Assembly (NCBI RefSeq): GCF_000237925.1
Contig: NC_031497.1
Coordinates: 21,744,325-21,808,324 of the forward strand
Direction of reading: 5' to 3'
Source of the DNA: Schistosoma mansoni
Taxonomy: Eukaryota > Platyhelminthes > Trematoda > Strigeidida > Schistosomatidae
DNA: 64,000 nucleotides
The notes under the pieces were generated by a model. That model made no database searches. It was not told the origin of the DNA and worked only from the letters and a program-made list of their open reading frames with translations. Both the position numbers and the translations under genes were made by a program. This document shows positions 46,628 to 57,234 of this stretch, one piece after another; the stretch's first letter is position 1; every line of letters begins with the position of its first letter.

Positions 46628-46745
46628 TCGCAGTGCTTCCAAGTTTTCAATGATGGTCTAAAATTGATCTTCATCATATACTTGGCGCCCAATTATTGTC
46701 AAACTATTCGTTCTAACCTTGACGAATATTCGTATAAAATTGATC
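46628..46745 (+). repeat. SINE-B tail scrap followed by R7 scrap
   Basis: GCAGTGCTTCCAAGTTTTCAATGATGG, then TTGGCGCCC...ACTATTCGTTCTAACC.TGACGAATA in outline. Confidence 0.6.
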
Positions 46746-47159
46746 TGTTCATGATCTCAATAGAATAATAATTCAGGTGTGTTATACAATTTTGTCTAGT
46801 TTTTTTTTTAATCTTAACCAAAAACCTATCTTAGTATTTCCCTTAAGTTGAGTTGAAAATATCAAGTAATGTATAGGAAAATTACTCTAATGTAACCAAC
46901 TCTTGAACCATAACCTGACGATATTTCTTATTAGATTACTATAAAAATTATATCGTATTCTGTAGAAAGTTGTTATGTATTCAGTTAGTGACTTGAATTG
47001 TAAAAAAAAGTCAAACGAGCAAGAAATAAATTGAGTTCAACAAATCTTTTCATTTAGATGTTTAGTACCTTCTAATAATAAATGTGCCCCCCCCCAAAAA
47101 AAAGATAAGTGATCATTTGAAATTACAAAAAATGTTAAAGTATTATGTGATATTTTTTC

Positions 47160-47335
47160 AAAGTTGAGATCATGAATCAGTTGAAGCTAGACCATCATGG
47201 AAAACCTGGAAGCACTGGACTCCTCAGCAGTGCGCATTCACGATCCTGCCTCACAAAATTCGAACCCAGGACCTGTTCGTCTCATAATTTCAACTATAAA
47301 ATTACTGAAATCATTACAAAATCCCCTACTCAAAC
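47160..47335. repeat. SINE-B inverted composite, ribozyme core deleted
   Basis: Minus tail to GGAAGCACTGGAC, then directly TCCTCAGCAGTGCGC and the tRNA-like box, then a plus tail (CATAATTTCAACTATAAAATTAC). The missing segment lies exactly between two GGAC repeats of the hammerhead stem region. Confidence 0.85.
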
Positions 47336-47764
47336 ATAGAAAAGTTTATTTTTATATAATTTTAAATGTTTTCTTCAATATATATTTCCTGTTATTGTAC
47401 AGAAGGAAAATTTTTTAAAAAAAAGTGACTATGAACTTTAAAATGTTTTGTTAAAGTTGTTTACACCATTTACAACAATGATATATGCATAGTCTATAGG
47501 AAATGGTGCTCACAGTGATTTTTAAATGTATATTTCATTAAATGGATACATATAAAATTCCCCTTATGTACCATTTTGATAGATTTATTTATTTATTATT
47601 AAAAAAAAAGCATGTATATGTATCTTTTAAATGATTTATATGTTTGTATTTAATCAAAATGAAATTAAATAATTGTTGTTTCCTTAATGAAAAGAAGAAA
47701 AAGAAACAAGACAACATTGAACATTCATTGAATGAACTTTTAAGAAATGAAAAAAAAATGATAA

Positions 47765-48077
47765 TAAGCAAAGATGGATAGTGGCTAGTAGTGGAATCCA
47801 GTTTGACGAGTGTTTCGTCTTATTTAGGACTCATCAGTTGAATGTAACTGCATCTCAGAGTTGATGATCACTCTAGGACTTGAACTGAGTACCGTTCGCT
47901 TCAAACGTTATCACGTTATCCATTAAGCTACTGAGTCCTGATATCTGATGAGTTCCACAATTGAATGAAACGGCCGTCATGCAGTGCTTCCAGATTTTCC
48001 TTGGTGGTCTAGCTTCAATTGACTCACGTTTTCAACTATGAAAATATTAAATCTTCACACAAAAAACCCCTTCTGAA
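47765..48077. repeat. SINE-A / SINE-B chimera
   Basis: 47765-47941 is minus SINE-A (GATGGATAGTGGCTAGTAGTGG ... CTACTGAGTCCTGATA). 47945-48077 is plus SINE-B hammerhead and tail (GATGAGTTCCACAATTG..., TTCAACTATGAAAATATT). The two families are fused in inverted orientation. Confidence 0.85.
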
Positions 48078-49027
48078 TTAATTATGTAACATAATGGAAA
48101 ATATGTAATCCTAATGTATTTAATATAATCAAAGAGATATTTTTGAGTTGCACTCACTGGATAGTAAACTTTGGTTATACTGTACCAAAATGATAAAATC
48201 TGTCTGATCAAGCGCTTTTAGTTGCGTACTCCATACATAAGTTTACTTATTCAACTATACATAATCATTCATTAGTGCATGAATTTGTTTCAATTATATA
48301 ACATTATAGAGAGTAAAGAAAAACAATTTACCATCGAGCTACAATTGACAATATCATCATACAAAAACTTGAATTTATGAGAAGAAATATGTAATAATAA
48401 TAACAATAGTAATAAAGATGAAAATCTTTTATTAAAAGATTGGTAAATAATCTATAAGAAAAACCCGGGAGCTTATGTAAGATGAGCGTAAAATACTATC
48501 TTAATAGTGTTTGGCGATTCCAAAACTAACTTTTCAGAAGCTGACCTATTTAAGCAATGTATTATCGAGAAGTGAATAATTCTAGCTGATCAGAAAATTA
48601 TTTCCACTGGTACGTTTTACTAGATAGGAAGTAGGTTTCAGCAATCAAATGATAAAACTAAATGAAATCAATTGGTAGCCAACAATTCGTTTTTAAATTT
48701 ACCATGTTTTATAATGACAATTGTAATACTTTCATCTCGAGAATGAACATCTTTTTTGGCCGAATGAAGAGATCGAAGAAGAAACCTTTTCAGTTCACAA
48801 ATCTTATATTTTCATAATTCAGATACAAGGTATGGTGAAAGTTGTCCAAAACAACAGACGGAGTAATATTATGCTAGCTTTCATCATGAAATAAAATCAA
48901 ATGAAAAACATTTGAAAATCGTCTATCTTAAGTTGAATCTATGAAATATATATTGCAAAATGTTGTCTAGTACTATTCAGTACTCAACGGCTCTAATATT
49001 ATCAGCTTATCATATAATAAGACAACT
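48078..49027. other. AT-rich intergenic sequence
   Basis: No gene or repeat recognised. Confidence 0.45.
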
Positions 49028-49039
49028 TATCTTTACACT

Positions 49040-49312
49040 CGTTTGATTTATGTGATTTGTGTGAGTACTGTGATACTGACCGGGTGCTCAAACTGAAGCA
49101 GGTGGTTTTCTTAAGGGACCATACCCGGAGACTTTGATCTTAAGATCTGATTCACAAGGCAGTGGAGCATCGTGAGGAGATGCAGTCCCATGGTAACCGG
49201 TGACCAACGATTGATTCATACGCCATTCATTCCTTCAGGATACTGGAGATTTGTGAGGCGCATATGTATCTGGTACCCCTTTGTAACAATATTTATGTGT
49301 TTAAATAAATAA
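49040..49312 (+). mobile_element. R3 retroposon, 5'-inverted copy with 12-bp target duplication
   Basis: 49055-49248 is R3 in minus orientation. From GATTTGTGAGGCGCATATG the 3' end is plus, to TTTAAATAAATAA. The two parts meet without overlap at the same internal point, the signature of twin priming. TATCTTTACACT flanks the unit (49028-49039 and 49313-49324). Confidence 0.88.
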
Positions 49313-49324
49313 TATCTTTACACT

Positions 49325-49675
49325 GTACATAGGTTTCCTCGATAAACCAATTTATAAATTGTATTTCGTCTTGATCAATACCATAATAAAAGTGAAGAAA
49401 TTATTAGTTTCGGTACCTTTATCAATAATTGAAAGCAGACGTCAACAAAATTTAATGTTCCCATTGAATTATACTTAAAAATACTTATATAAGTGAAAAA
49501 GAATAATATTGATTGTTACAAGTTAGTTGATTAGATTAGTTTCTAACATTTAATTTGATTGACAGAGTCACTTTGTTGTATATCCGTTGCTACACATAAC
49601 TCCTTTTTTTTAATTTACTCAAAGCAATTTATGTTTCAGTTACCCAACTAAATCGATATTTAGATAAATCTATAA
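49325..49675. other. AT-rich intergenic sequence
   Basis: Nothing recognised. Confidence 0.45.
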
Positions 49676-49827
49676 TTATCAGAAGGGGGGTTTTGTGGAG
49701 ATTTTAGTAGTTTTATATAGTTGAGATCATGAGTCAATTGAACATAGACCACCATGGAAAACCTGGAAGCACTGTTTGACGGTCGTTTCGTCTTATTGTG
49801 GGACTTCTCAGTAGTGCGCATCCACGA
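49676..49827 (-). repeat. SINE-B, minus fragment
   Basis: Long tail (AGGGGGGTTTTGTGGAG), hammerhead with AA insertion form, stops at CATCCACGA. Confidence 0.85.
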
Positions 49828-50126
49828 CGCGCATGTTAATATACTTTGTTTCTCATCCATTTTCCCGTGGTGACCTTTGCAACGATGATTAAAAATGCTT
49901 GAATTGGGATAAGCTCAATTGTCCTATAATTAGCAATTACTAAATGTTCTACCGGAAATTCAATTTGCATTTATTTATCAAGATTCAATAACAGATACCC
50001 ATTCATACACGTCATTGTTATGTATTTACTACCTACGATAGTGATAAAGAAATAAATTCATTGTATTAAGGTTAACGAGTAATTCATAATTTCAAATTTG
50101 GAAATGATTTAATAAAGTTAAACTTA

Positions 50127-50441
50127 AATTCTTTGATGTTATTTGTTTGAATCTTCCCATTGATGTTTAGGACTGCAATTGATCAATCTCTTATTGACAT
50201 ATGTGCATCTCGTGCGTATTGCCTCGATATAGTCTTGATTCACAAGCATTATAAGCAAGTGGCCATCAGGACTCAGTAGCTGAGTGGATAACGCGATGAC
50301 GTTTGAAGCGAAAGGTACTGGGTTCGAGTCCCAGAACGAACATCAACTCTGAGATGCAGGTACATTCAGCTGACGAGTCTGAAGTAGAACGAAACGCGCT
50401 TCAAACTGGATTCCACTGCTAGCCACTATCTACTTTTGCTC
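50127..50441. repeat. Palindromic SINE-A with 15-bp target duplication
   Basis: Minus tail (GTTTGAATCTTCCCATTG ... CACAAGCATTATAAGCA), then plus head (AGTGGCCATCAGGACTCAG), hammerhead and stem I. ATAAAGTTAAACTTA flanks both sides (50112-50126 and 50442-50456). The flip occurs at a shared AAGCA. Confidence 0.92.
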
Positions 50442-50456
50442 ATAAAGTTAAACTTA

Positions 50457-51039
50457 TTTTATACTTAGGTTAGAATAAAAAAGCACAATTAAAATGAATA
50501 AAATATTTTGAAAATTTCTACGCATCCCATTTTTTTCAAAACACTTTCATAAACTTCTTTCAGTAAATTTCATTGAGGGCTAAGGAAAATATTGTATCTC
50601 ACACTTAGTGACTAAGCAATACTCGCCTCACTACCAGTGTCAATTAAGTCTCATCGGTATAAGGGGAAATTGTTCACTTTTTGCTTGATTGGTGACTAAT
50701 ATCACGCGTGTTTAGTTAATTTTGTGCTGATCAAATTTTACTGATCAGTTTGTATAATCATTAGTTTAAGTGATTCGACATCGCATGCACTATTTTAAGA
50801 TTTTGAGTGATTGAAGGTAGTCAATAATAAAATCTGTATCTACGCTTTATGCTATTTGAAACTTGTCACTAAGACTTACCTCTGATCTTAAAGGAACTGG
50901 TGTTTTTATGAAAGACTTGACTGTTCACCAACCAGCTCTACAGTTTGATACGTTACAACTGACCCATTTGTCCAGTGATTGATTTTGCTTGCAGGAATAA
51001 GATAATTTACAACAGACCAATCCTTGAGTAATGGCCAAT
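50457..51039. other. Intergenic sequence
   Basis: Nothing recognised. Confidence 0.45.
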
Positions 51040-51047
51040 ATTGTATT

Positions 51048-51424
51048 TTCATAGTTGAAATCATGAGTCAATTGATACTAGACCACCATTGAAAACCTGG
51101 AGACACTGCTTGACGGCCGTTTCGCCTTATTATGGGACTCCTCAGCAGTGCGCACCTACGATCCCACCTCGCGAGATTCGAAACCATGACCTATTGGTCA
51201 CGCACACGAACGCTTAACCACTAGATCACTGAGCCGGCATCTGATGGTAGGTCCTGGGTTTGGAATCTCGCGAGGTGGGATCGTGGATGCGCACTGCTGA
51301 GGAGTCCCATAATAGGACGAAACGGCCGTCAAGCAGTGTTTCCAGGTTTTCCATGATGGTCTAGCTTCAATTGACTCATGATTTCAACTATGAAAATACT
51401 GAAATCTCCAAAAAACCCCTTCTG
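51048..51424. repeat. Palindromic SINE-B with 8-bp target duplication
   Basis: Minus tail, hammerhead and head to GAGCCGGCATCTGATG, then plus GTAGGTCCTGGG, hammerhead and tail to CCCCTTCTG. ATTGTATT flanks (51040-51047 and 51425-51432). The unit is nearly symmetric, so the RNA would fold into a long hairpin with a ribozyme on each arm. Confidence 0.9.
51291..51339 (+). ncRNA. Hammerhead ribozyme, SINE-B type with AAG insertion
   Basis: GCACTG, CTGAGGA, GTCCCATAATAGGAC, GAAA, ACGGCCGT, GTC, then AAG before CAGTG. The insertion makes GCACTGCT/AGCAGTG- pairing possible, which would compete with the core CT. Confidence 0.65.
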
Positions 51425-51794
51425 ATTGTATTGTTTAATTATTATTTTTTAGTTTTAATCGAATTTTATCGAACAAGTTCGAATGTGGCCACTAGTCTCA
51501 TATAATTTCTTTAATAAAATGAAAAACTTTTAATTTTATTGAGCTTTTCTTTATGCCATAAAATTTTTATTATCACATTCGTTAAGTCTATTTCCATTGT
51601 TTTGCCTTCTAGTTCTTCTTCTTCTTCTTTAACTGCTAATCAAGGTTATATATATGTATCCGTCCAAAATATCTTTTACTATGTAAGTAAATGAATGAGA
51701 CACTTGAAATTCTATAAAATGTTACAATAGTGTATGAATTTTTTTATTATTTATCATTGAAAATTTAAAACAATTACATCATGAATAGGTAGAA

Positions 51795-52240
51795 TATGTA
51801 TTTGTAAAATCTCAGCGAATGAATTTGAAGTAAATCCAACGCTTCGCTTGGCAATCTTACTTACTTACACTTGTTACTCCCAATCGAGCATAGTCCACCG
51901 ACCAGCATTCTCCAACACACTCTGTCCTCCACCTTCTTTTCTAGTTCTATTTAATTTTTATTCATTCTTCTCATGTCTATCTCCATTTCTCGAAGTAATG
52001 TGTTCTTTGGTCTTCGTTTTCTCATTTGGCCTTCAGGATTCCGTGTGAGGGCTTGTCTTATGACACAGTAGGGTGATTTCCTCAATGTGTGTCCTATCCA
52101 CTTCCAGTGCTTCTTCCTGATTTCTTCCTCCACTGGAATCTGGCCTGACAATCTGGTCCAAGCTTTTTCAAGGAAATAACTCGGCGCCAAAATACAGTGA
52201 AACTATTCGCTCTAATTTAGACGAAAGTTCTTATAAATTA
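51795..52240. repeat. R7, inverted composite, split by RTE
   Basis: Minus R7 from 51795, interrupted at 51857-52139, resuming GACAATCTGGTCCAAGC to about 52180, then a plus R7 part (AACTCGGCGCCAAAATACAG ... GACGAAAGTTC). Confidence 0.7.
51857..52139 (-). mobile_element. RTE-like LINE 3' end inserted in R7
   Basis: 3' (TAAG)n at left; minus frame [20 protein letters not shown] and [10 protein letters not shown]. Flanks GCTTGGCAATCT and GCCTGACAATCT form a 12-bp duplication with two mismatches. Confidence 0.85.
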
Positions 52241-52401
52241 CATCATGATTTTATAAATATTCGTTTAAATATATTAGAATAAACTAAAATTTTACTTCGA
52301 ATAAACAAATCCACAAGTAATCTGATTCGAACGGAGATGTTCATTAATTAATAATCGGATTACAGTAGAAGGGTAACAAGACATGAGAAAATATGTTAAA
52401 A

Positions 52402-52492
52402 GTGGATCGGATATACATTAAGAAAATCATCAAACTGCATCACAAGGCAAGCGCTAGCTTGAAATCCCAAAGGAAAACGGAAATTACATGCA
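52402..52492 (+). mobile_element. RTE-like LINE scrap
   Basis: GATCGGATATACATTAAG...CATCACAAGGCAAGCGC...GAAATCCCAAAGG corresponds to the [16 protein letters not shown] region in outline. Confidence 0.55.
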
Positions 52493-52589
52493 ATTAAATC
52501 CTTTTATGAATTTGAATAAAGTCAGAACAAATATTGATGCAGAATAATATGAATTCATTCGTGCTTTCTTGTCAGCTGCTTACAACCAA

Positions 52590-52829
52590 ATATGGGACTC
52601 CTTAGCAGTGCGCATCCACCATCCCACCTCACCAGATTCGAACACAGGACCTATCGGGCTCGTGCGCGAACGCTTAACCACTAGACCACTGAGACGACCA
52701 GCATCCAACGGTGTTAATGTCTAACTTCAACCAATCCACGAAATCGAGCAACCATTCACCAATGTCTTCAGTGAGTTGATATCTCCCAACAGATCTGGTT
52801 TTACTCCACTGATTACTGCTTCTCACTAT
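52590..52829 (-). repeat. SINE-B 5' part, minus
   Basis: Begins in the hammerhead (GGGACTCCTTAGCAGTGCGC) and extends through head, pre-head and the 5' region to TACTGCTTCTCACTATATA. The tail is missing. Confidence 0.88.
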
Positions 52830-53084
52830 ATATATATACATATAAGATAAAATGTATTATAATTTTAGATGTAATGAAGTATTCATGGAATTAAAAACAA
52901 ATGGGATGGGTTACGCAATAATCGAATAGAATTCGGAGAGTTCATATCATATATAAGAGAAACAAGTGAGCGGAAATGTGTGAATGAAAGGGTGGTTTAA
53001 GAATAGGGTAATTGAAGAGGAATATAATACAAACTAAATACTAACCAAAATAAAACTCATAACCAAAAAACTAAAACAAGAAAA

Positions 53085-53272
53085 GTGAATTCCAGGGTAG
53101 GAAAGCCAAAAAGAACAAACTACGTCGGGAAATGAAAGTAGACATGAAAAGGATTAATAGCAACCGGAAATAACTGTCAAGGATTGCCCAGGACAAGGTT
53201 GGATGGAGAATGTTGTTGGGCGGCCTATGCTTCTCCGCGAAGGGTAACAGGTATAGGCAAGTAAGTAACAAG
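53085..53272 (+). mobile_element. RTE-like LINE 3' scrap
   Basis: Diverged end of the ORF (AATTCCAGGGTAGG...GTTGGATGGAGAATGTTG) and GGCAAGTAAGTAAC tail. Confidence 0.6.
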
Positions 53273-53427
53273 ATATACTTAGTTAAAAGTAGTACTACTG
53301 TAATTTTTTTTTCTAATCTACATTTACATATCGAATTCAATTTTTAACATACATTATGGAAACGTTTTATGTTTTCCAACGATAAATATTGTTATTTCGA
53401 ATCTTTAGGCAATCAATAAATGAATTT

Positions 53428-53540
53428 ATTTTGATGGAGTTTTGTTCTCTCAGCTGGATGGTTTGGTAATGCTCAGAGAACAAAACTCCATCAAAATCAT
53501 ACACCTAAGCTACAAATCTTCTCCACCATCTCAAAAAAAT
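53428..53540. repeat. R4 repeat with perfect hairpin
   Basis: Arms at 53428-53450 and 53475-53497 are 23-bp perfect inverted repeats (ATTTTGATGGAGTTTTGTTC...) around a 24-base loop. GCTACAAATCTTCTCCACC follows, as in copy 1. The other two copies have only one arm, so this copy is itself an inverted duplication. Confidence 0.75.
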
Positions 53541-53929
53541 TCTTGCTCTATTCATATTTATAAGTGGTAAAAAAGATTGTATAAAATAAGTAACATTAAG
53601 GAAGCCAAGTGCTCATAAAAACGTAGAAATGATTTCCAAAATTATACAATGTAAATTAATTGGGAACTAAAGATCCATACTATAAGTTTGTTAACCAGAT
53701 TTCTCTTAGCTACTTACAGTATACTTCATTTGAAGTATGAATATAGTAAATAAATGTCAATTAGAGTGTTTTGCTTTATTGAAGAGAAATCAATTGTTAG
53801 GTTAAACAAATAATCACTAATATAACAGAGTAAAGAGCATATAAGCAAAAGTTTAAGAAAGTGGAGAAAGTGTAAGAAATATATGTGATTCTTTGTAGCA
53901 TTCATAATCGTTTTTGGGTATAGGTAGTG
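53541..53929. other. AT-rich intergenic sequence
   Basis: Nothing recognised. Confidence 0.45.
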
Positions 53930-54062
53930 TGGTTGATTAGGCCGATCCTCACCACCCGTGTTACCGCTTACGTTAGTACATGGGATAAATGCCATGATCC
54001 AGGAGGCACGACGAGGTCGTGTGAGTCGGGTTTTGCCTCCCGAGAAATATATATATATATAT
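53930..54062. other. GC-rich island beside (TA)n
   Basis: About 110 bases unusually rich in G and C (CACCACCCGTGTTACCGC, GGAGGCACGACGAGGTCG), ending in a TATATA run. Contains short inverted CCTCC/GGAGG and GTCGGG/CCCGAC pairs. Not matched elsewhere in the window. Possibly part of an unrecognised repeat. Confidence 0.4.
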
Positions 54063-54274
54063 ACCCGACTAATATGTAAGAAAGTGGTATATAAGTAACT
54101 GAACTGTACTTAGACAATCTTGTTGCGATACAAATCAACCTTAATTAATCAATCATTCATCTTGACAATATTGGTTTAATAAATAAACATATATATTCTT
54201 TTCAATATACAGTGCTTGATGATTTAAACCGTTTCCATGAGGAAATTCTTTTGCTGTGTGTCTTCAGCTGATCA

Positions 54275-54800
54275 TTTATTTTATTTTATTTAAATACATA
54301 AATATTGGTACAAAGGGGCACCGAATACATATGTGCCGCACAAATCTCATTCGATTTGTGAGAGGGATGAGATACTGCTCAGGTGCCCAAACCGAAGCAT
54401 GTGGTTTTCTTAGTGGACCACGACTCGAGCCTTTGACCTGAATGTCTGATCCACAAGACAGTGGAGCATCGTGAGGAGATGCAGTTCCATGGTAGCCGGT
54501 GACCAACGATTGATCCATACGTCATTTGTTCCCTCAGGGTACTGGAGCCCATGTGCACCATTGATTTGGAATCAGTGTTTTCCAACTCCCCTAGGTGAAC
54601 TTTCCATGTCCACCAACCCGTTTAAAGCTCTGGGAATTCGTTTTTCGTCCTCTCAATTTCGTAAACAAGAGTAATGCCACGAGAAGGCAGTGAGTAGGAC
54701 TTCCCTGACAGAGGCTATATATTCGCGTGGCCATGTGAGAGTATTAGGAGAGGGAGAGCGGACTCTCCCCACTCTCGGCCGTACCAGGGCATTCGGGGCC
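54275..54800 (-). mobile_element. R3 retroposon, full length, with 10-bp target duplication
   Basis: 526 bp flanked by CAGCTGATCA (54265-54274 and 54801-54810). 3' end at left (TTTATTTTATTTTATTTAAA); 5' end at right (CATTCGGGGCC). Sets the length of a complete R3. Confidence 0.92.
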
Positions 54801-55142
54801 CAGCTGATCAAACATGTGATAATTCAAAAAAACCTTATGCATAGAATGTTTTCGAAATTCTATAAGTGACTAAATGTTATGTTTTTTGAAATACGAAATT
54901 CTGAAAGGGTTCAGAAGCATTTTACAGAGTACAGTAGAATAACTGAAATGAAACTTAGTTTGGTTAAAAATAGATCAGTCTACTATGGATGGCGTTTATG
55001 AATAGATAATTTATCAACAAAATGCAAGGTTGCTTTATAAAACACGACTTATTCACCTTGAGATATCAATAAAAGCCAAAAGTCTACAATTTTTAAGAAC
55101 TGTTATGTCTAAACTCTATCAAGAGTTTATTTAAAATTAAAT

Positions 55143-55474
55143 TCTAGTGAGAAGCTTTGGCCAATGGAGTTCATTTGTATTGGGTGTGAGACAGTTACCC
55201 ACTAAAAACATGAGAAAACGGTCGTGAATATCGTGCATTTGTTAAAGTTAGATAGTAACACTGTTAGATCCCAGCTCAATGTTCTAGAGGTTAAGGACTT
55301 ACGTCTACGTGGGTTTGAATCTCGAATGCCGGATCATGGATGCTCGCTACTGAGAAGTCCTATACTAGGACGAAACGGAAAAATAACCAATACTTCCAGG
55401 TTTTCAATGGTGGTCTAACAATGATCGGCTCTTGATTTCAAATAAATTCAACTTTCCCCACAGCCCCTAATTGA
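55143..55474 (+). repeat. Old SINE-B, forward
   Basis: 5' region (TTCTAGTGAGAAGC), diverged head (GGGTTTGAATCTCG), hammerhead remnant (CTGAGAAG, GGACGAAACGG) and tail. An R7-like scrap (CAATTCGTTCTAATCTTGAC) is at about 55541. Confidence 0.75.
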
Positions 55475-57234
55475 CAATCTTCCAAATACGTTAAATAAAA
55501 TGGAAACAATTTATTATATATAAAAATTATATTCGAATTCAATTCGTTCTAATCTTGACAAATATGCCTATAAATGGGAACAATGTTGAATAGCAATGAC
55601 TGGTTTATTCTATTTAATAAAATTATGATCTTCAATCCCTATTTTATATTAATAGATATGCTTCATGAATAGTTAATATGACAAAGCCTCATAAATAATA
55701 ACAGAGTTGTTATTCTACTTTATTTATGATATCACCTTGACAGATGAGAAAACAAAAATTCAAAATTATATATATGCTACACACATAAATACCCAAGTTA
55801 TCCGAGACATATGTACAGCTAGTTGAACATAAAAGTTGGCTATTTGTTTATCGACATTTTTTACAAAACCAGTTAACTAAAGAGTTACATGTTATTTGTC
55901 TCTTCCTTCTAGATATATTTAGTTATTCGGTATTGTTTGAATAACATTTGAAGGAATGATGAATTTTCATTGTTTTGATTCATAAAAACAATAAACAGAT
56001 TTATTGAATGAAGATATCGTTACCAATCCAAGTATACTTTAAAACCATGATCTTATATTGGAAATGGATTCAGTATATGCATTTTATTGAAATTATTATC
56101 ATGTTATTTTAGTATGGTTTCGTGTTAAAGTAGAAGAAGTAAAAAACTATAGAATGAAAGGTAAACAAAATGATTAGTTCATCATATGTAGTAATGAGTA
56201 TTATGTTTACATGAAAATGTTTTGCATGCGATATCAAACTGTTAAAAGTGGTAACTATTTTCTGATCTGAAAGATAAAGTTTGATCAGTAATAAAGGACT
56301 AATCAAATAGAACAGTAGTTTCTACTGAGTAAACAATAAGTTTTAATATTTTAGTCCAACAGAATGTTAGTTGAGAACCTAATTAGTTAGAGAAACATAT
56401 TTGACTACTTCAGTGGATGATACGGATTTTGGCATGTCAGGAAGCGCTCATTCTTTTAAGATTCACGATAAGGTGTGATGACGGGTGCAAACTTACATAA
56501 GACTTGGGTCTATACTTGATTACCAACTACTTTTAATCATCTTATTACAGTTCTTATAGCTAATCAAGTGTAGTTATTTGAGTTGAAATACAAGCGTCAA
56601 GTTAAATAATGTGAGAACATGATGGATTAGATTTAGTGTTGAACTACTGGAGACAACCTACAGGTGTGTCTAAATCTATGTTTCCTGTTGTCTGACTCTC
56701 AATATTAACACAATTGCACACCCGATAAAAGTGATGTCTTCCACATCTGTTTCATACGATGTCATCAAATATCACATATAGAAGACTTGATACAATGAAA
56801 CTTTGGATCAATTAGTGTGAAAATATCAGTTTTCTAAAGATCATTCATTTTCCACATAACTCAGTGGTAATGTTTTGGATTATGACATTGAGTGGTATGA
56901 ATTTAAATCCCACAATAAATATTAGTTCTTTTATGATAGCAGAATAGTCTTAATAAAGGGTATAAACCAGCACGAAAAGTATGTTTAAGGTTTATTGCTG
57001 ATTGCCGGCTAATTATTTTGTAGTTAACAATTAGACTGAGTTTTAAAAGTTAGAAATAATTATGTTTTAAAAATACATATCATGATCATCATGTTATGTT
57101 GTCACCTAAATGATCTCAATTACTTAATCCTGATATTTTTTCCTCGTGAGTAAAAGTAACGAGTTTTTATTATTTTCATATGTTTATATATAATAGATTA
57201 ATACCATGTACTGATCTTAGATAAACAATCAGTG
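55475..57234. other. AT-rich intergenic sequence
   Basis: No gene recognised over ~1.7 kb. A possible tRNA-like scrap (AACTCAGTGGTAATGTTTTGG) near 56859. Confidence 0.45.
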
